From Rikenellaceae bacterium (GTDB taxonomy: Bacteria > Bacteroidota > Bacteroidia > Bacteroidales > Rikenellaceae): DNA of 47,027 nt. Every line of letters starts with the position of its first letter. Position 1 is the first letter of the stretch. A program made the translations under genes and the position numbers. The notes below the pieces were generated by a model, which had not been told where the DNA came from, searched no databases, and saw only the letters and a list, made by a program, of their open reading frames with translations. Positions 14,660 through 23,803 of this stretch are shown here, one piece after another. The stretch spans positions 1 through 47,027 of the forward strand of contig JAFTYJ010000058.1 in the NCBI GenBank assembly GCA_017464745.1, written 5' to 3'.

Positions 14660-16195
14660 TCACATTTTTTTTGTGATAATTTCCATTGCGCGCTTAAAAT
14701 CGTCGTCCATCAATCGGTTGTAAACCTGATAGTAGGCTGTGGTTCCCCACAACTTTTGGGCCACAAGGGCGGTGAGTTGGTTGATAATTCCGTTATTTTT
14801 GATATCGTTCTGTTCGGCTTTGATACCCCGCTTCTCGGCTGCCGCAGCCAACTCGGTTGCTATCGGGGCTGCATCCCAACCCGCCAAAAAGGCATCGAGG
14901 TCTGACCACTTGCGGAGCAACTCGGCGCGATGATTGGTTGCATAGCCCGCCACAAAGTCGGTCAATACACCACTACGAACCAATTCGGCCCAATAGCGTG
15001 AGGCGTTGGTGGTGTCGCGCTCAACATACACATCGGGGTGGATTCCGCCGCCTCCATACACCGTGCGTCCAAGACTCAGGGTTTTGTAACGAGGTGCCGA
15101 CTCCGGAATAGAGTCGTGTCGGCCGTAGCGCTCGCGGTGACTTTGGTAGTAACTCTCGCGGTCGCCGAGGGTGAATGGGCGTTGAATAACCCTGCCCGAA
15201 GGGGTGTGATAACGCGATACGGTAATTCGCACTGCCGAGCCGTCGTCCAACATAAACTGACGTTGCACCAAGCCTTTGCCGAAACTCGGACGACCCACAA
15301 TCAGCGCACGGTCCCAATCCTGCAACGCTCCCGACACAATCTCGCTGGCCGAGGCGCTCGATTCATCAATCAACACCACCAGTGTACCTTCGGTAAAGGT
15401 GCCGTCAATCGGAGTTTCGAATCGTTGGGCCGGCACTTTGTCGCCCTCGGTCGAAACCACCAATCGTCCACTTGGCAGAAAGAAATTGCTTAGGCGTATA
15501 GCCTCATAGAGAAGTCCTCCGCCATTGCCGCGAAGGTCGAGAATCAGCACCGACGGATTGTCCAACTCCTCAAAGGCTTTGGTAAATTCCGTAGATGTGG
15601 TGCGTGCAAAGCGATTGACCCGAATGTAACCCACCGAGTCGTTGGCCATATATGCCGCGTCTATTGTATTAATAGGTATGTTGTCGCGTGTGAGTGTGAA
15701 GTACATCAGAGGTTGTCCGCGTCGCACTACGCCCAACTTCACACGGCTACCTCGCGGACCACGCAATAGTTTGGGCACGTCCGTGCGTCGGGTGCCGACC
15801 ACATTTTGGTCGTCCACTTCGACAATACGGTCGCCCGCCAACATACCTGCTGAGGCTGCGGGGGCCTCGCCAATCACATTTACTACGATTATGGTGTCGG
15901 CAAAGACATTGAACTCTACTCCGATACCGCTGAACGAGCCCTCCATCCGTTCGTTTTCGGCGGTCATCTCGTCGGCAGTCAGGTAATTGGAGTGGGGGTC
16001 GAGGGATTCGAGAACATCCACAATGGCGCGGTCCACCAATGCCGAGTAGTCGATAGTATCGACATAACTCGATGTGAGCAGACCATAGAACGAGTTGAAT
16101 TTACGCAACTGTTCGATGCGCTCGTTGCCCCGGCTTTGGGCCGACACTATCCACGGCAGCACCATTGCCACTGCCATTACTATCCATTGTTTCAT
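14660..16195 (-). CDS. S41 family C-terminal processing peptidase
   Basis: A 511-residue exported serine protease. An N-terminal signal peptide ends near residue 19 (VSA-QS). A PDZ domain spans about 88-170, with the GIGVEF and GDRIVEVDD elements. The S41 core contains LRGNGGG, the Ser nucleophile at about S280 in DESSASASEI and the Lys at K307 in PSFGKG. Works in the periplasm on protein C-termini or damaged proteins. The start is the ATG at 16195 because it opens a good signal peptide. It follows hisS by 48 nt and probably shares the ettA-hisS transcript. Confidence 0.93.
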   Translation of the reverse strand: MKQWIVMAVAMVLPWIVSAQSRGNERIEQLRKFNSFYGLLTSSYVDTIDYSALVDRAIVDVLESLDPHSNYLTADEMTAENERMEGSFSGIGVEFNVFADTIIVVNVIGEAPAASAGMLAGDRIVEVDDQNVVGTRRTDVPKLLRGPRGSRVKLGVVRRGQPLMYFTLTRDNIPINTIDAAYMANDSVGYIRVNRFARTTSTEFTKAFEELDNPSVLILDLRGNGGGLLYEAIRLSNFFLPSGRLVVSTEGDKVPAQRFETPIDGTFTEGTLVVLIDESSASASEIVSGALQDWDRALIVGRPSFGKGLVQRQFMLDDGSAVRITVSRYHTPSGRVIQRPFTLGDRESYYQSHRERYGRHDSIPESAPRYKTLSLGRTVYGGGGIHPDVYVERDTTNASRYWAELVRSGVLTDFVAGYATNHRAELLRKWSDLDAFLAGWDAAPIATELAAAAEKRGIKAEQNDIKNNGIINQLTALVAQKLWGTTAYYQVYNRLMDDDFKRAMEIITKKM

Positions 16196-16243
16196 ACTCC
16201 CTTCGGGGTGAGTTTGATTGGCCCCTGTACCTACTGACAATGC

Positions 16244-17596
16244 TTATGCCAAATATTCGGCCAGACGGCTGAACTCGACGGACTCTTGCGAGCCTTCGAC
16301 CATATTTTTGACCGTTGCTCGTCCTTCGGCCAACTCGTTGCCGCCCACAATCACAACGTAGGGAATCGAGCGTCGGTTGGCATACTCCATCTGTTTGCCC
16401 ATCTTTTTGGTTTCGGGGTAGATTTCGGCCGCCACACCTGCTGCGCGAACCTCGGCCAGCAGTCGGAGCGAAGCCAACTCCTCGTCGCCACCAAAGTTGG
16501 TAAACAGCACTTTGGTAGTCAGGCTTGCATCGCTCGGGAAGAGTTCCAGGCCCGTCATAACGTCATAGATACGGTCGGCACCGAACGAGATACCTACACC
16601 CGACACTCCGGGCAGACCGAAAATTCCGGTCAGGTTGTCGTAACGGCCGCCTCCGCTGATACTTCCGATTTGGTAATCTTTGGCCTTGACCTCGAAGATT
16701 GCGCCTGTGTAGTAGTTCAGACCGCGAGCCAGCGACAAATCCAACTCAACGTCCAAATCCACACCCAATTTGTCGATATACGAGAATATGGTGCGCATCT
16801 CGCTGATACCCAGCAGGCCTGTCTCCGAGCCGCCGATGATACTTTCCAAACTATTGAGTTTTTCGGTGGTCGAACCTTGGAGATTGAGGATGGGTTGCAG
16901 TTTGGCCACAGCCTCGGCGTCAATTCCGCGCTCCATCAATTCGGCATTCACATTCTCGACACCAATCTTGTCGAGTTTGTCAATCGCCACGGTGATGTCA
17001 ACCATTTTGTCGGCGTGACCAATGGTTTCGGCAATTCCGTAGAGAAGTTTGCGGTTGTTGAGTTTGAGCGTTACGCCAATGCCCAACGCCTTGAATACGT
17101 CGGCCACAATTTGCACCAACTCAACCTCGCACAACAGGCTTGTGGTACCCACCACATCCACGTCGCATTGATAGAACTCGCGGTAGCGGCCCTTTTGAGG
17201 ACGGTCGGCTCTCCACACGGGTTGCATTTGGTAGCGTTTGAACGGCAGCGAGATTTCGCTCTGGTGTTGCACAACGTAGCGCGCAAACGGCACGGTGAGG
17301 TCATAACGCAGGCCTTTTTCGCAGATTTTTGCAGCCAACGAGTTGGGATTGGCACCCTCCATCTCGACGCCACGAGTAAAGTCGCCCGAGTTCAGGATTT
17401 TGAACAGTAGTTTGTCGCCCTCTTCGCCATACTTGCCCATCAGTGTCGACAGGTTCTCCATTGCGGGGGTTTCGAGGGGCGAGTATCCGTAGCGACGGAA
17501 TACACTCTTAATGGTGTCGAAAATATATGTTCGGCGATTCATCTCGACGGGCGAGAAGTCGCGTGTACCCTTTGGAATCGAAGGTTTTTGAGCCAT
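16244..17596 (-). CDS. hisS: Histidyl-tRNA synthetase
   Basis: Class II aminoacyl-tRNA synthetase charging tRNA-His, whose gene is also in this window (31.9 kb). It has 450 residues. Motif 1 surrounds [12 protein letters not shown], motif 2 is [19 protein letters not shown], the HisA motif is [14 protein letters not shown] and motif 3 is [13 protein letters not shown]-terminal anticodon-binding domain begins at about residue 350. It is flanked by ettA (21 nt upstream) and the S41 protease, all on one strand. Confidence 0.97.
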   Translation of the reverse strand: MAQKPSIPKGTRDFSPVEMNRRTYIFDTIKSVFRRYGYSPLETPAMENLSTLMGKYGEEGDKLLFKILNSGDFTRGVEMEGANPNSLAAKICEKGLRYDLTVPFARYVVQHQSEISLPFKRYQMQPVWRADRPQKGRYREFYQCDVDVVGTTSLLCEVELVQIVADVFKALGIGVTLKLNNRKLLYGIAETIGHADKMVDITVAIDKLDKIGVENVNAELMERGIDAEAVAKLQPILNLQGSTTEKLNSLESIIGGSETGLLGISEMRTIFSYIDKLGVDLDVELDLSLARGLNYYTGAIFEVKAKDYQIGSISGGGRYDNLTGIFGLPGVSGVGISFGADRIYDVMTGLELFPSDASLTTKVLFTNFGGDEELASLRLLAEVRAAGVAAEIYPETKKMGKQMEYANRRSIPYVVIVGGNELAEGRATVKNMVEGSQESVEFSRLAEYLA

Positions 17597-17617
17597 AGTT
17601 TTATATCGGTGTAATTA

Positions 17618-19288
17618 TTATTCAACAAGTTTTTTGTATTTCACGCGGTGGGGGCCTACGCTCTCGCCTTTGGCGCGTTTGTGGTCCTCGTACTCCGAGT
17701 AACTACCCTCGAAGAACACAACCTTACCCTCGTCCTCGAACGACAGAATGTGGGTTGCCACACGGTCCAGGAACCATCGGTCGTGCGAAATCACAACAGC
17801 ACAACCCGCAAAGTTATCCAAGCCCTCCTCCAATGCACGCAGTGTGTTTACGTCGATGTCGTTGGTCGGCTCGTCGAGCAGCAGCACGTTACCCTCCTCT
17901 TTGAGGGCCAACGCAAGTTGCAGACGGTTGCGCTCACCACCCGACAATACACCGCACTTTTTCTCTTGGTCGGAGCCGCTGAAATTGAACTTCGACACAT
18001 AGGCGCGGGCGTTCACCTGACGGTTGCCGAGCATTATGAGGTCAAGGCCGTTGGAGATGGTTTCGTAAACGGTCTTTTCGGGGTCAATCGAGGTGTGTTG
18101 TTGGTCAACGTAGGCCAATTTTACAGTCTCGCCAACCTTGAAACTACCCGTGGTGGGTTGCTCATAGCCCATAATCATACGGAACAGAGTGGTCTTACCT
18201 GTACCGTTGGCACCAATCACACCCACGATACCTGCGGGCGGCAACTTGAAGTTCAGATTCTCGTACAGCACACGGTCGCCAAACACCTTGCTCACGCCCT
18301 CGGCCTCAATCACCACATTGCCCAGACGCGGGCCATTGGGAATAAAGATTTCGAGTTTCTCCTCCTTCTGTTTAACATCCTCGTTGAGCAGTTTGTCGTA
18401 GGCCGACAGACGTGCTTTGCTCTTGGCGCGACGTGCCGAGGGGCTCATACGCACCCACTCCAACTCGCGTTCCAGAGTTTTGCGACGTTTGCTCTCTTGT
18501 TTCTCCTCCATTTCGAGTCGTTTGGCCTTTTGGTCGAGCCAGCCCGAGTAGTTGCCCTTCCAAGGAATACCCTCTCCGCGGTCGAGTTCCAAAATCCAAC
18601 CTGCCACATTATCCAGGAAGTAACGGTCGTGGGTCACGGCAATCACTGTACCCTTGTATTGTTGGAGGTGTTGCTCCAACCAGTCGATACTCTCGGCATC
18701 GATGTGGTTGGTCGGCTCGTCGAGCAGCAACACATCGGGTTGTTGCAACAGCAGTCGGCACAGAGCCACACGGCGACGCTCACCACCACTCAATACCGTT
18801 ACGGGGGTGTCGCCATCGGGACAGCGCAGAGCATCCATTGCACGCTCCAATACCGCATCCAACTCCCAGCCGCCTACTTGGTCGATTTTCTCGGTCAGTT
18901 CGCCCAGACGCATAATCAGGTCGTTCATCTCGTCGTCGCTCATAGGCTCACAGAAGCGGAGGTTGATTTGCTCATACTCTTTGAGCAGGGCCACGGTCTC
19001 GGCGCAACCCTCCTCGACGCACTCGCGTACGGTTTTCGAAGGGTCGAGTTGCGGGTCTTGTTCGAGGTAACCCACGGTGTAGCCGGGCGAGAACACCACT
19101 TCGCCCTGGAAACTCTTGTCGATTCCGGCGATGATTTTCATCAGGGTTGATTTACCCGAGCCGTTCAGACCGATGATACCGATTTTGGCGCCATAGAAGA
19201 ACGACAGGTAGATGTTATTGAGGATTTTCTTTTGGTTGTTGAGCACTTTGCTCACTCCCACCATCGAGAAAATGATTTTTTCGTCCAT
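17618..19288 (-). CDS. ettA: Energy-dependent translational throttle protein EttA (ABC-F)
   Basis: Soluble ABC-F ATPase that binds the ribosomal E site and tunes the first elongation steps to the energy state. The 556-residue protein has two nucleotide-binding domains: Walker A GLNGSGKST (40-48) with LSGGERRR and LLLDEPTNH, then GANGTGKTT, LSGGERNR and LLLDEPTND. The linker between them holds the basic P-site tRNA interaction motif region (SPSARRAKSKARL), and the overall length fits EttA rather than Uup. No membrane segments. First gene of the ettA-hisS-S41 group; its promoter overlaps the 3' end of the CapA gene. Confidence 0.95.
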   Translation of the reverse strand: MDEKIIFSMVGVSKVLNNQKKILNNIYLSFFYGAKIGIIGLNGSGKSTLMKIIAGIDKSFQGEVVFSPGYTVGYLEQDPQLDPSKTVRECVEEGCAETVALLKEYEQINLRFCEPMSDDEMNDLIMRLGELTEKIDQVGGWELDAVLERAMDALRCPDGDTPVTVLSGGERRRVALCRLLLQQPDVLLLDEPTNHIDAESIDWLEQHLQQYKGTVIAVTHDRYFLDNVAGWILELDRGEGIPWKGNYSGWLDQKAKRLEMEEKQESKRRKTLERELEWVRMSPSARRAKSKARLSAYDKLLNEDVKQKEEKLEIFIPNGPRLGNVVIEAEGVSKVFGDRVLYENLNFKLPPAGIVGVIGANGTGKTTLFRMIMGYEQPTTGSFKVGETVKLAYVDQQHTSIDPEKTVYETISNGLDLIMLGNRQVNARAYVSKFNFSGSDQEKKCGVLSGGERNRLQLALALKEEGNVLLLDEPTNDIDVNTLRALEEGLDNFAGCAVVISHDRWFLDRVATHILSFEDEGKVVFFEGSYSEYEDHKRAKGESVGPHRVKYKKLVE

Positions 19289-19320
19289 ACAGATTGCTGT
19301 TGTTATAGTTATATTTCGTG

Positions 19321-19352
19321 CAAAATTACATTTTTTAGTTCAAACGCCCAAA
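19321..19352 (-). promoter_or_regulatory. ettA: Promoter of ettA-hisS-S41 protease
   Basis: TAATTTTG (19328-19321) with TTTG (19352-19349) 20 nt upstream on the minus strand. The -33 element lies within the last codons of the CapA gene. Confidence 0.65.
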
Positions 19353-20468
19353 CTCGCGGCCCACAATCACCGTATCGGCAGTTTGGAATCTTCGGCAACT
19401 GTTGCGGAAACGGTTGGCACGCCACACGGTTGAGTCGTTTATGACCTTGTGGAGGGCGTCGAGAGGTAGTATTCGATAGGCTCGTTGGCCGTTTTTGCGG
19501 TAGCGATGAGTCCACACAAAATCCCAATCGGCCGAGATCTCAATCGGCTCTTGCCCAACTTGTCGAAACCTTAGGGTGGCTACCATTCCTCCGTCGGAGC
19601 CGGGCGTGGTCTGATTCGAAACGTAGTTGCCCAGCGAGAAGAAGGTTACACCACGCACTCGTCCCCACTTGTCGGTCAGCACCTCGACAGGTTGCACAAC
19701 GTGTGGATGACCTCCCATAATCACCGTAGCACCCTTGCGATAGAGCCATTCGGCCAATTCGCGTTGGGCCTTCGACGGACGGGTGTGATACTCCTCGCCC
19801 CAATGCACACACACCACACGAATGTCTGCCGTCGCGGCACGCTCCATATCGGCGGCAATGCGCACCGTGTCTATGCGATTGACAAACACTCCTCGGGGGG
19901 TGACGATTCCGTTGGTGCCGTAGGTGTAGTTGAGAATTGCTATGCGGAAACCGCCCACCGTCATCGTCAGCGGATTGTTGCGAGCGTAGTCGGGAAGGTC
20001 GCAGTAGGCTCCCGTGTGGCGTAGGCCTGCCGAGTCGAGTGCTGCAATGGTGTTGATGATTCCCGTGCGCCCACGGTCACAGATGTGGTTGTTGGCGAGC
20101 AGGGCCACATCGACTCCCGCATCGGCCAGCGCAAAAGCCAACGCCGAGGGGGCTGCAAATTGGGGATAACCGCTGTATGGGGGTGTGGCTCGAAGGGTGG
20201 TTTCGAGGTTGGCTATTGTCAGATCGGCATTCGAAAGCCACTCCTTGACCGGCTCAAAACAGGGCACGTAGTCATAACCTGCGGCTGTGCGTGCGGCATC
20301 AATCTGTGGGGTGTGTTGCATTACATCACCCACAATGCGCAGGGTGGCTTCACGCACACGCTCGGTGTGAACGGGTGGGGTGGGGGCTGTGCTTTTGGGG
20401 ACTGTCCGTCCACACGAACACACCATCCACAGCACTACGGCGCACAATGTCCACACTCCTGCTCTCAT
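19335..20468 (-). CDS. CapA family lipoprotein (metallophosphatase-like)
   Basis: A 377-residue protein of the CapA/poly-gamma-glutamate biosynthesis family, a calcineurin-like phosphatase fold. The N-terminus is hydrophobic with Cys17 and Cys19 (WMVCSCG), a plausible lipobox, so it is probably anchored in the periplasm or outer membrane. Metal-site motifs are visible in order: RIVGDVMQ, IANLETTL, LANNHICDRG and MGGHPHVVQPVE. The substrate is unknown; no other capsule genes are nearby. Start at the ATG at 20468, 13 nt after the stop of the GH2-like gene, so it is likely the second gene of that operon. Confidence 0.88.
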   Translation of the reverse strand: MRAGVWTLCAVVLWMVCSCGRTVPKSTAPTPPVHTERVREATLRIVGDVMQHTPQIDAARTAAGYDYVPCFEPVKEWLSNADLTIANLETTLRATPPYSGYPQFAAPSALAFALADAGVDVALLANNHICDRGRTGIINTIAALDSAGLRHTGAYCDLPDYARNNPLTMTVGGFRIAILNYTYGTNGIVTPRGVFVNRIDTVRIAADMERAATADIRVVCVHWGEEYHTRPSKAQRELAEWLYRKGATVIMGGHPHVVQPVEVLTDKWGRVRGVTFFSLGNYVSNQTTPGSDGGMVATLRFRQVGQEPIEISADWDFVWTHRYRKNGQRAYRILPLDALHKVINDSTVWRANRFRNSCRRFQTADTVIVGREFGRLN

Positions 20469-20481
20469 ACGCGCGACTGCT

Positions 20482-22200
20482 TTATAATACGCCTTTGAAT
20501 GTCTTGTGGGCAAGTCTTACACTGCCGTCTTGCGAACGGTCGGCTCCCACCTCGTATTTATCAACGGGTGTGGGGCGTACCACCTCGATGTTGAGTTCAA
20601 AGAGTTTGCCACTAGGTACCTTGTCCATTGGAATATTGACCACCGCCTCGCCTTTGGGTAGAACTCTCACGGGGAGTGTTCCCTCGGCCACGGTTTTGCG
20701 TCCCGTGCGAATGGTGTAGCGCACATCGCCCAACAGCGGAGTGTAGTGGCGGGTGTTGGCAATCGTTACCTGTCCCGAAGTGGGGCGTTCACACAAAACT
20801 GCAACCCAATGGTCGAGGTTGGTGCGACGCAACGACTCCATACGACGCATATTCAGGCTGTCGTTGTTCCACTCGTCGGAGCCTTGCAGAACTATGGGGC
20901 GCGAGGTTTCCAGGCCTTTGAGCATCAGGTAACTCTCGTAGGTGTTGTAGCCATTTGCGGGGTTGGCGGCCAGTGAGTACATAATCACACACGGATAGTT
21001 TTTGGTCGAGTGATAGAGTGCCAGCGTGCGCTCCTTGTAGTGGGGCCACATTGCGGGGTCGTTGGCGGGGTTACCTCCACGGCGGCGACTCTCTCCTCCG
21101 TGGCGGGTGTTGATGTCGGCCGAGGCACACACATACATTCCCAGGCTGTCGCACAGGTTGTAGAAACTGCGATTTTGGGGTGCGCCCACAACGTTGAGCA
21201 TAGTGACTCCCTCGCCCAGCAACCTGGTAATATCGGCAGCCACTTGTGCCATATCGTTTGAGGGTGTGTAGTCCTTGCGGACAATTCTCAGGGGTACGCC
21301 GTTGAGGGTTATGGCTCGGTCGTTGTCCACAGCAATGGAGCGGAAACCGATGTTGAACGACACATACTCCTTGAAACGGCCCTCGTGTTGGGTCTTGACT
21401 ACAAGCGTATAAAGACACGGCTGTTCGTGACTCCAAGTCATAATATCGGGCATACGGCGGAAGAAGGTTACGGTATCCTCCTCGCGCATTGATAGCGTGA
21501 CACGGCGATTGTCGGCGGCCACAACTTCACCTCGGGGCGAAATCAACTCATACCACACGCGATACTCCTTGTCGTTGAGCAGGTGGCTTTTGAGAATCAC
21601 TCCCAGCGACAGTAATCCTTCGGTGCCGTTCATCTCGGTGCGTATCGACACATCGCGCACTCGGACTTTGGGTTGTGCCAACAGATAGACCTCGCCATCG
21701 ACGGTGGCTTGACGTTGCGGTCGGCCGTCCTCCAATTTTGCGCTTATGCAATCGGTGGTAATTCGAATTTCGAGCGTATTGTTACCCTCCACCGAGTAGC
21801 GTGTGATGTCCCATTCGGTGGGTGTGCTTGCGGTGTGGGTGTAGCCCACGCGAGTGCCGTTAATCCACAACTCATAGGCCGACGACACCTTGCCAATGTG
21901 CAGCAACAACTCGCGGTCGAGCCACGCAAAGGGCAACTTGTAGTCCGAGGCATACACCTCAAACGAGGTTTGGCCGTCGCTCACCACTCGGCGGATGAAT
22001 TTTTCGACGGGAACCAAGTATTGTGAGCGGTGATAGGTTTTGCGTACGGCATCATCCGCCGAAGCGTAACTTATCACATCGCCCCTCGAAGGCTCGTTAC
22101 CCAACGATACGCTGTCGGGGGTGTTGTACCAGCGGTTTTGTGCCGAAGCCGAGATGGCGCACACGGCAGCCAGCATCAGCAGATATAGTTTTTTGGTCAT
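20482..22200 (-). CDS. Degenerate glycoside hydrolase family 2-like secreted protein
   Basis: A 572-residue exported protein: signal peptide MTKKLYLLMLAAVCAISASA, then a jelly-roll sugar-binding domain (SSAYELWINGTRVGY, WDITRY), an immunoglobulin-like domain, and a shortened barrel resembling beta-galactosidase (LNGVPLRIV, LCDSLGMYV, NYPCVIMYSLAANP). In true GH2 enzymes the last segment reads W-S-L-G-N-E; here the acid/base Glu is absent (SLAANP), and the segment that would carry the nucleophile Glu is missing, the sequence running on into a C-terminal beta-sandwich (WVAVLCERP to LPKGEAVVNIP). It is therefore probably a non-catalytic binding or scaffold protein. Start at the ATG at 22200; TATCTTTG lies 75 nt upstream. 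CapA gene follows. Confidence 0.85.
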   Translation of the reverse strand: MTKKLYLLMLAAVCAISASAQNRWYNTPDSVSLGNEPSRGDVISYASADDAVRKTYHRSQYLVPVEKFIRRVVSDGQTSFEVYASDYKLPFAWLDRELLLHIGKVSSAYELWINGTRVGYTHTASTPTEWDITRYSVEGNNTLEIRITTDCISAKLEDGRPQRQATVDGEVYLLAQPKVRVRDVSIRTEMNGTEGLLSLGVILKSHLLNDKEYRVWYELISPRGEVVAADNRRVTLSMREEDTVTFFRRMPDIMTWSHEQPCLYTLVVKTQHEGRFKEYVSFNIGFRSIAVDNDRAITLNGVPLRIVRKDYTPSNDMAQVAADITRLLGEGVTMLNVVGAPQNRSFYNLCDSLGMYVCASADINTRHGGESRRRGGNPANDPAMWPHYKERTLALYHSTKNYPCVIMYSLAANPANGYNTYESYLMLKGLETSRPIVLQGSDEWNNDSLNMRRMESLRRTNLDHWVAVLCERPTSGQVTIANTRHYTPLLGDVRYTIRTGRKTVAEGTLPVRVLPKGEAVVNIPMDKVPSGKLFELNIEVVRPTPVDKYEVGADRSQDGSVRLAHKTFKGVL

Positions 22201-22204
22201 TGTA

Positions 22205-22237
22205 TTTGGCGTTTTTGTCGAAATATTTTTACATTTG
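22205..22237 (+). promoter_or_regulatory. Promoter of the HsdR-N gene
   Basis: TTTG (22205-22208), 21 nt, then TACATTTG (22230-22237), 67 nt before the ATG at 22305. Confidence 0.6.
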
Positions 22238-22275
22238 CACATCGCCCCGCGAGGCACTTTGCGTGCAACTGCCCA

Positions 22276-22283
22276 CAAAGATA
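22276..22283 (-). promoter_or_regulatory. -7 box (TATCTTTG) for the GH2-like gene
   Basis: Minus-strand exact TAnnTTTG match 75 nt before the ATG. Because the opposing promoter box is at 22230-22237, the two predicted transcripts overlap by roughly 25 nt at their 5' ends. Confidence 0.6.
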
Positions 22284-22304
22284 GACTTTTTTCGCTAAAA
22301 ACGT

Positions 22305-22775
22305 ATGGACCTGACCCCGAAACTCAATCTTCCGCCCATCAAGGCACGTCTACGACGTGTCGATGGAGTTCCGCAGATATGGGACTCTCTGCGTGGTATG
22401 TGGCTTGTGCTTACTCCCGAGGAGTGGGTTCGTCGTCACGCGGTGGGGTTGTTGGCTGCCACTTTGGGCTACGACGAGGGGCATATCTCCCAAGAAGTGG
22501 CGGTGGATATGCACGGTGCCGACCAACGGGCCGATATTGTGACCTATGATGCCGAGGGTCAGCCTGTTATAGTGTGTGAGTGTAAAGCTCCCGACATAAA
22601 AATAGCAGACGACTCGGTACTCTCCCAAGCCGTCCGCTACAACTATATTCTCGGCGCTCCTGCGCTAATGCTTACTAATGGCTTCCAAACTCTCGTTTAT
22701 GAGTGTTGTGAGGGGCGTTATCGCGCAATCTCTCCTGCCGAGTTCGTGGCACGTTACAGTGTGCCGAAACGATAG
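22305..22775 (+). CDS. Orphan type I restriction HsdR N-terminal domain protein
   Basis: A 156-residue protein consisting only of an HSDR_N-like PD-(D/E)xK nuclease domain. The core is E64, D77 (RADIVTYD) and E92-x-K94 (VIVCECKAP), all key residues present. There is no helicase, no methylase and no specificity gene in the neighbourhood, so it is not part of a type I system. Stand-alone proteins of this kind are frequent in Bacteroidota with unknown function; DNA cleavage or repair is possible. The 3' end overlaps the convergent galM by 22 bp. Confidence 0.85.
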   Translation: MDLTPKLNLPPIKARLRRVDGVPQIWDSLRGMWLVLTPEEWVRRHAVGLLAATLGYDEGHISQEVAVDMHGADQRADIVTYDAEGQPVIVCECKAPDIKIADDSVLSQAVRYNYILGAPALMLTNGFQTLVYECCEGRYRAISPAEFVARYSVPKR

Positions 22776-23803
22776 ACAATCTTCTGAACATATCGCTCAC
22801 CCGCCTTCAACTCCGTAGTGGGGAATTGGGGCTTGTTGGGTGAGTCGGGCCACGCCTGACACTCGATAGCCACACCGTCGTGGTCGTGATAGCGTTTACC
22901 GCTCTTGTTTACGGGTGCATCCTGCAACCAGTTGCCCGTATAGACCTGCACTCCGGGTTGCGACGACAGAATCTCTACCATACGGCCGCTTGCAGGGTCG
23001 CTCAACTGACCCACACGTCCCAAGATGTTCTTTTGCCAACCGTCCACAACCCAGCAGTGGTCGTAACCACGTACCTGCGGCATAAAGTTGAAGTCAGAGC
23101 CAATGCCCTCGCCAAAACTTTTTGCCACACGAAAATCCATCGGAGTGCCCTCGACATCGGCTACCTCACCTGTCGGAATTTGTACCGAATCGGTAGGCAG
23201 GAACTTCGAACAATCCAACTGCAAACGATGCTCCAAAACCGAGCCCGCGTCGTGTCCCGAAAGGTTGAGGTACAAGTGGTTAGTGAGATTAACCACCGTG
23301 TCGCGGCTCGACACCGCACGGTAGGTAATCACCAACTCACTCTCCTCGCTCCAATAGTACACCGCTTGAACGGTCATCTCACCGGGATAGCCTTGGTCGC
23401 CATCGTCGCTGGTGAGGGTGAACACCACTTGGTCGTCTATCACCTCACTCTCCCACACGCGGCGGCCGAAACCATCGACACCTCCGTGCAGGTGGTTGGG
23501 TCCGTTGTTGCGTGCCAGCAGATACTCCTCGCCTCCGAGCACAAAACGTCCGCCTGCAATGCGGTTGGCGTAGCGTCCGACGCTCTTGCCCATTGCCGCG
23601 GGGTCGTCCACATAACTCTGCCACTCTTTGTAGCCCAGAGTCACGTCCGCCAAGTTGCCCTCGCGGTCGGGGACGGTAATCGAGCGAATCGAAGCGCCGA
23701 TGTTGCACAACTCAACCGAGGCACCACGCGAGTTGGTCATCTTGTAGACCAACACCGCCTGACCCTCCGAGGTCATTCCCCAAATATATTGCTCTATTTC
23801 CAC
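22754..23803 (-). CDS. galM: Galactose mutarotase (aldose 1-epimerase)
   Basis: Interconverts alpha and beta anomers of galactose and glucose. The 349-residue protein has the two active-site His (H106 in NHLHGG, H176 in LTNHLYLNL), Asp248 (RGYDHCW) and the catalytic Glu314 in VAIECQAWPDSPN. There is no signal peptide, so it is cytoplasmic. The GTG start at 23803 overlaps the end of the nucleotidyltransferase gene by 10 nt, consistent with translational coupling; an ATG at codon 10 is the alternative. Confidence 0.94.
   Translation of the reverse strand: MEIEQYIWGMTSEGQAVLVYKMTNSRGASVELCNIGASIRSITVPDREGNLADVTLGYKEWQSYVDDPAAMGKSVGRYANRIAGGRFVLGGEEYLLARNNGPNHLHGGVDGFGRRVWESEVIDDQVVFTLTSDDGDQGYPGEMTVQAVYYWSEESELVITYRAVSSRDTVVNLTNHLYLNLSGHDAGSVLEHRLQLDCSKFLPTDSVQIPTGEVADVEGTPMDFRVAKSFGEGIGSDFNFMPQVRGYDHCWVVDGWQKNILGRVGQLSDPASGRMVEILSSQPGVQVYTGNWLQDAPVNKSGKRYHDHDGVAIECQAWPDSPNKPQFPTTELKAGERYVQKIVYRFGTL

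Noticed and set aside
22305..22775. Part of a type I restriction-modification system
   Set aside because: No hsdM, hsdS or helicase part is nearby and the protein ends after the nuclease domain, so it is treated as an orphan domain.
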